Shown here one piece after another: positions 60,363-64,000 of a stretch of DNA of 64,000 bases. The stretch spans positions 1 to 64,000 of the forward strand of contig JBCCGT010000005.1 of the NCBI GenBank assembly GCA_039029135.1. The letters run 5' to 3'. The translations under genes and the position numbers were made by a program. Numbering within the stretch: position 1 is the stretch's first letter; each line of letters starts with the position of its first letter. The DNA comes from JALZVT01 sp039029135 (GTDB lineage: Bacteria > Pseudomonadota > Gammaproteobacteria > Pseudomonadales > Azotimanducaceae). Below the pieces are notes generated by a model. The model was not told the DNA's origin, made no database searches, and saw only the letters and a program-made list of their open reading frames with translations.

Positions 60363-60953
60363 ATGCCCATGGAGTTCGGCGCGCTACTTTTGTTCCTGTT
60401 CCCGCTGGCGTACAGCCCCGGTCCGGGAAACATGCTGTTCGCGGCCAACGGCGCGCGGTTCGGTTTTCGGTCAACCTTGCCCGCCACGTTGGGATATCAC
60501 CTCGCCACCCTGCTGGTTACGACTGCGCTCGGGATGGGCTTCTCCACCGCGGTGGGCGCTGCGCCCCGTGCGCTGTTGATCGTTCAGCTCGCGGGTTCGC
60601 TGTACGTGCTGTACCTCGCCTGGTCGCTCTGGCGATCCGGGAGTATCGACGGGGCCGCCGAAGCGAGACCCCTCGGCTTTTGGGGCGGCGCCGTGCTGCT
60701 GGTATTGAACCCCAAGGCGTACGTCATCATCGCGCTGATGTTCTCTCAGTTCTTGCCGGCGTCTAGCGATCTCAAACTTGTTGCGGCGATCGCATTGGTG
60801 TTCACGCTGAACAATCTGCTGGCATTTTCGCTGTGGACGCTGGTCGGGGACGCGCTCGCCCGCGTGTTTCGCAACGACAGCAACGCGCGGCTGCTAAACC
60901 GCGTTTTCGGCCTGATGTTGGGACTGGTCGGCCTTTGGATGTTGCTGTCCTGA
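60363..60953 (+). CDS. LysE/RhtB-family amino-acid exporter
   Basis: 196 residues with six helices. Typical signs: FLFPLAYSPGPGNMLFAANGARFGFRSTLPATLGYHLATLL (PGP motif after the first helix) and GGAVLLVLNPKAYVIIALMFSQF. Two ATGs (60363 and 60369) are possible. Exports an amino acid or similar metabolite; it ends 28 bases from the soxX stop, tail to tail. Confidence 0.9.
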   Translation: MPMEFGALLLFLFPLAYSPGPGNMLFAANGARFGFRSTLPATLGYHLATLLVTTALGMGFSTAVGAAPRALLIVQLAGSLYVLYLAWSLWRSGSIDGAAEARPLGFWGGAVLLVLNPKAYVIIALMFSQFLPASSDLKLVAAIALVFTLNNLLAFSLWTLVGDALARVFRNDSNARLLNRVFGLMLGLVGLWMLLS

Positions 60954-60980
60954 GCTTCCGTGTGCGGGACGCCTTTAGGC

Positions 60981-61397
60981 CTACTCCCCGCTCGTCGTCA
61001 GCGTCAGCAGATAGGCCACCAGATCGTCGAGCTCCTGCGCGTCCAGCACCGGCTGGTCCGCGTAGCGCGTCATCACCTGATTCAGGCCGTCGCTGCGGTG
61101 ATACGCCGGCATCGCCGTGTCGGGGTTGAAGCGCGTCGGGTCCGTGACGCGATCGCGCAGCATGCGGGCATCCAGGCGCGCGCCGACGTTCGACAGGTCC
61201 GGCCCGATGTTGCCCTGAAAGGGCGCGTCGAGCTGCTGCACCTGGTGACACAGCAGGCAGTGGCCGCGCTCGCGGTCGATAAAGACCGCGCGCCCGGCTT
61301 CGGGATCGCCGGCGCGCGCGTGCGGCGCGCCGAGCAGCACCCACAGGCCGAGGGGCAGCAGGAAGCGCGCGTCGGCGGCGAGCCGCGCGAGTCTCAC
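60981..61397 (-). CDS. soxX: Sulfur-oxidation cytochrome SoxX
   Basis: 138 residues from a GTG overlapping the fccB-like stop by 4 bases. A signal peptide (LLPLGLWVLLGAPHARAGD) precedes the SoxX domain: GHCLLCHQ (heme motif), APFQGNIGPDLSNVGARLD, ADPTRFN-like DPTRFNPDTAMPAYHRSDGLN (Met ligand in MPAY). Normally pairs with SoxA; here it is in a different operon about 3.5 kb away. The frame reaching 62744 upstream is not coding. Confidence 0.93.
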   Translation of the reverse strand: MRLARLAADARFLLPLGLWVLLGAPHARAGDPEAGRAVFIDRERGHCLLCHQVQQLDAPFQGNIGPDLSNVGARLDARMLRDRVTDPTRFNPDTAMPAYHRSDGLNQVMTRYADQPVLDAQELDDLVAYLLTLTTSGE

Positions 61398-62677
61398 CCG
61401 AACACGTCCCGGGTAATCGCTGTGAACCAGTCGCGCGCGTAGCGCGCCTCGAGCGCGCGGCTGGCGGCCGGCGCGTCCAGCGGGCTGGTGCCACCCGCAC
61501 CGGGTACCTCCGCCCAGCGCTCGCCGTTCGGTCGATAGACCCCGGCGACCGAGATGCCGTAGTCCGGCGCTACCAGGCTGTAGCAGGTGTTGAGCAGCGT
61601 GGTGTCGAGCGGCTCCTGATCGCCCAGCAGGCGTGCGATCTGCAGCCCGACCAGGCGACCCTGGGCGTTCGCCGCGAAGGCGGACTTCGGCATCGCGTTG
61701 GCGATGGCCGCGTCGCCGATGACGTGGATGCGCTCGGCCAGGGTCGCGGCGAAGGTCGCCGCGTACACCGGGCACCAGCCGCTCGCGTCCGCGACGCCCG
61801 CGCGCGCGGCGATCGCGCCGGCCTTCTGCGGCGGCACGACGTTGATCACATCGGCGGCGTACTCGTCGAAGTCGGTGAACACGCGACGCGCGTCGGCGTC
61901 GACGCCGATCACCCTTGCGCCGTCGGCGGCCCCGAGCCACTGCAGACGATCGCCGTAGCGTTCCCGCCAGGCGGCGCGAAACAGCGACATCTTCGAAAAC
62001 CGATCCTTCGCGTCCAGCAGCAGCAGGCGCGCGCCGGGCTTGTGCGTCCTCAGATAGTGGGCGATCAGCGAGGCGCGCTCGTAGGGGCCCGGCGGACAGC
62101 GGTAGGGGTTCTCGGGGATCGTCATGACGACCAGCCCGTCCGCGGGCATCGCGCGTAGCTGCTCGCGCAGCAGCAGGGTCTGCGCGCCCGCCTGCCAGGC
62201 GTGCGGCAGCCGCTCGCTGGCGGCCCGGTCGTAGCCGGGCAGCGCCGCGTAGTCGACGTCGATGCCCGGCGAAAGCACCAGGCGGTCGTAGGTCAGACGC
62301 TCGCCGTTCGCGAGCGTCACGCTGCGGCGCGCGGCGTCGACGTCGCGGGCGGCGGCGATGCGCACCTCGATGCCCAGCGCCGCGAGCGTCGCATAGCCAA
62401 ACTGCTGCACCGGCAGTTCGCGCAGACCGGCGATAACCAGATTGCTGAACGGACAGGCCGTGTAGGTCGCCTCGCGCACGATCAGCGTGATGCGCGCGCT
62501 TGGCAGCGCGACGCGCAGCGTGCGTGCGCAGGTGGCGCCGCCGAAGCCGCCGCCGACGATGACGATCCGCGGCCGAGCGCTGCCGGTGCTGGCGCAGCCG
62601 GCGAGCCCTGCAAGCGTCGCGGCCGACGCCCCCGACACCCCCGAGGCATAGCGCAGCAGCGCGCGGCGGCCGATCAT
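61394..62677 (-). CDS. fccB: Flavocytochrome c sulfide dehydrogenase, flavoprotein subunit
   Basis: 427 residues. A Tat-type signal (IGRRALLRYASG) is followed by RIVIVGGGFGGATCARTL (FAD-binding). The active-site region includes TACPFSNLVI (first redox Cys) and IPENPYRCPPGPYERA; the C-terminal FAD-contact HVIGDAAIANAMPKSAFAANAQG is typical of FccB/SoxF. Oxidises sulfide with electrons passing to a cytochrome. It overlaps the upstream cytochrome gene (4 bases) and soxX (4 bases). Confidence 0.9.
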   Translation of the reverse strand: MIGRRALLRYASGVSGASAATLAGLAGCASTGSARPRIVIVGGGFGGATCARTLRVALPSARITLIVREATYTACPFSNLVIAGLRELPVQQFGYATLAALGIEVRIAAARDVDAARRSVTLANGERLTYDRLVLSPGIDVDYAALPGYDRAASERLPHAWQAGAQTLLLREQLRAMPADGLVVMTIPENPYRCPPGPYERASLIAHYLRTHKPGARLLLLDAKDRFSKMSLFRAAWRERYGDRLQWLGAADGARVIGVDADARRVFTDFDEYAADVINVVPPQKAGAIAARAGVADASGWCPVYAATFAATLAERIHVIGDAAIANAMPKSAFAANAQGRLVGLQIARLLGDQEPLDTTLLNTCYSLVAPDYGISVAGVYRPNGERWAEVPGAGGTSPLDAPAASRALEARYARDWFTAITRDVFG

Positions 62678-63117
62678 CGGGATGCGTTCCCCTCTTTTGA
62701 CGATGCCGCGCCGCCTGTCTCTCGCGCCGCGCCGTTTGCGGCAAACACTGCGGCGATCCGCTCCAGCTCCGCGTCGCTGTAGCCCTTCGCCAGTCGATTC
62801 ATCAGCGTCGCGGGCCGCTCGTCGCGCTTGAACGCGAGCAGCAGTTCGGCAAGCTCGTGGGCGTCGCGACCATCGAGCGCCGGCAGCGCGCCGGCGGCCT
62901 GCGCCCCGTGGCAGCCGCGACAGCCACCGGCCAGCGCAACGGCGGCATCAGTCGCGGCTCGGGTTTGCGCCGGCTGTTCGGCCATGCGCTCGGTCTCCGA
63001 AGCCCCGGCAGGCGCAGCGGCGAGCAGCCAAACGGCGAGCAGCGCGCCGCGGCCGATCGCGGCCGCGGTGCGCGTCGGGCTTACAGTCAGACCGTACGCT
63101 GCGCCTGGCTCTGTCAC
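62674..63117 (-). CDS. Small c-type cytochrome, likely partner of FccB or of the molybdenum hydroxylase
   Basis: 147 residues, GTG start overlapping the upstream gene by 4 bases. Signal peptide (GALLAVWLLAAAPAGASE), one heme motif GGCRGCHGAQAAG (about 65-70), a class I fold tail (FKRDERPATLMNRLAKGYSDAELERIAAVFA), in the style of SoxE/FccA. Because it also follows a molybdopterin subunit, it may be the electron acceptor of that enzyme instead. The Met ligand is probably in ATLMNRL. Confidence 0.82.
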   Translation of the reverse strand: MTEPGAAYGLTVSPTRTAAAIGRGALLAVWLLAAAPAGASETERMAEQPAQTRAATDAAVALAGGCRGCHGAQAAGALPALDGRDAHELAELLLAFKRDERPATLMNRLAKGYSDAELERIAAVFAANGAARETGGAASSKEGNASR

Positions 63118-64000
63118 GCGATGGTGATGTCGCTCTTCGAGATCGGCACCTCGCGAATGCGCTTGCCGGTCGCGGCGAAGATCGCGTTCAGCACGGCCGG
63201 CGCGGCGACGGCAATGGTCGGCTCGCCGACGCCGCCCCAGAAGCCGCCCGAGGGCATGATCAGGGTCTCGACCTTAGGCATCTGCGCCATCTTCATGGAT
63301 GGATAGGTGTGGAAGTTGTTCTGCTCGATCGCGCCATCCTTGACGGTGCAGGCACCGCCCAGCAGCGCGGACAGGCCGTACACGAACGAGCCCTCGACCT
63401 GGGCCTGCGCCTGCTGCGGATTGACCGCGTAGCCGGGATCGGTCGCGGCGACGATGCGTTCGAGCTTCACCTTGCCGTCGGCGTCGGTCGATACCTCGGC
63501 GCAGGCCGCCACGTAGCTGCCGAACGCGTAGCAGACCGACAGTCCCAGGTGCTTCTTGTTGCGCTTGCGGCGCTTCCAGTCGGACTTGTCGGCCACGGCC
63601 TGCAGCACGGCCCGACCGTTGGGGTTGTCTTCCATCAGCGCGAGCCGAAACTTCAGCGGATCCTTGCCGGCCGCGTGGGCCAGCTCGTCCATGAAGCACT
63701 CCATGTAGATCGCGTTCGGGTTGACGTTCACGCCGCGCCAGAAGCCGGGCCGGATGTGCGTGTTGCGCATGGCGTGATCGACCAGCAGATCGGGGATCGT
63801 GTAGCTGATCTTGTGATCGCCCTGCGGTGCCAGCGCCTGAAAGGTCACCGGGTCCATGCCGTTCTGCAGCCGATTCGGCATCAGGCCGGCGATGATCGAC
63901 TGGCCGGAGATGCGCAGGTGCAGGCCCTTTAGCTTGCCCTTCTTGTCCAGCCCGGCGACGACGCGCGCCTTGGTGACGGGGTGGTAGAAGCCCTGCAGCA
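63114..64000 (-). CDS. Molybdopterin subunit of a xanthine dehydrogenase/IorB-type oxidoreductase (partial)
   Basis: The C-terminal 295 residues are in the window and the frame is open to the window edge; the 5' end lies beyond 64000. Sequence resembles the isoquinoline 1-oxidoreductase beta subunit/aldehyde oxidase family: RPGFWRGVNVNPNAIYMECFMDELAHAAGKDPLKFR, and the catalytic Glu in FWGGVGEPTIAVAAPAVLNAIFAATG. The stop overlaps the cytochrome start by 4 bases. Hydroxylates an unknown substrate with molybdenum cofactor, passing electrons to a cytochrome. Confidence 0.88.
   Translation of the reverse strand, partial: LQGFYHPVTKARVVAGLDKKGKLKGLHLRISGQSIIAGLMPNRLQNGMDPVTFQALAPQGDHKISYTIPDLLVDHAMRNTHIRPGFWRGVNVNPNAIYMECFMDELAHAAGKDPLKFRLALMEDNPNGRAVLQAVADKSDWKRRKRNKKHLGLSVCYAFGSYVAACAEVSTDADGKVKLERIVAATDPGYAVNPQQAQAQVEGSFVYGLSALLGGACTVKDGAIEQNNFHTYPSMKMAQMPKVETLIMPSGGFWGGVGEPTIAVAAPAVLNAIFAATGKRIREVPISKSDITIA

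Overview
The window is high-GC DNA, densely packed with genes, most in short operons joined by 1-4 base start/stop overlaps. Gene families (Lgt-ThyA-FolA order, ArgA as a kinase-GNAT fusion, FabV, HemE) suggest a free-living gammaproteobacterium with an aerobic, partly lithotrophic respiratory metabolism. Nothing seen gives a species name. I found no rRNA, convincing tRNA, CRISPR array, intact insertion sequence or prophage.

Layout. 1-8.6 kb: fasciclin-domain protein, Rossmann oxidoreductase and MutS-like ATPase on the minus strand; then lgt, thyA, folA, an NAD-kinase-like protein, fabV and an exported cyclophilin on the plus strand. 8.6-10.5 kb: exported VWA protein. 10.5-13.3 kb: an island of visibly lower GC with an Rrf2 regulator whose 27-bp palindrome covers its own start codon, a methyltransferase, a small conserved protein and a TrmO-like protein. 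13.4-23.5 kb: START-domain/ArsR pair, class III cyclase, hemE, VanZ, an outer-membrane-type protein and an unknown protein that share a promoter-like element, a Lin0512 protein, tandem spondin-domain proteins and a two-component system. 23.5-28.2 kb: ilvD, argA and a zinc-ribbon/methyltransferase/PqqD-like protein, all minus strand.

28-39.7 kb is the most unusual region. A minus-strand operon encodes an exported CxxCH protein, a lipoprotein with two CxxCH arms, proline-rich spacers and a LamG-like domain, and a probable Tat substrate. Diverging from it are five translationally coupled genes: a membrane protein with two His-X13-His helices (as in ferric-reductase di-heme b domains), a 21-heme cytochrome built of six three-heme repeats, a 7-heme cytochrome, a TPR plus beta-barrel protein and a lipoprotein. 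Together they look like an electron path across the envelope. The 470-bp divergent region has a perfect TGTGA-N6-TCACA site and an FNR-like box.

39.7-50.2 kb: PLP enzyme with overlapping hydrolase, LLM oxidoreductase, esterase, solute:sodium symporter with small partner, cytosolic subtilase diverging from a small acidic protein, amidase and thioesterase. 50.2-56.7 kb: a GlpSTPQ-DUF2160-GlpV type glycerol ABC importer with a histidine phosphatase inside the operon; its two ATPases carry complementary defects that predict one good and one degenerate ATP site. 56.7-64 kb: split sulfur-oxidation genes (soxYZA; then a molybdenum hydroxylase, cytochrome c, flavocytochrome c flavoprotein and soxX), separated by plus-strand glutathione-type, VOC and LysE genes. 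The SoxY has an atypical C-terminus.
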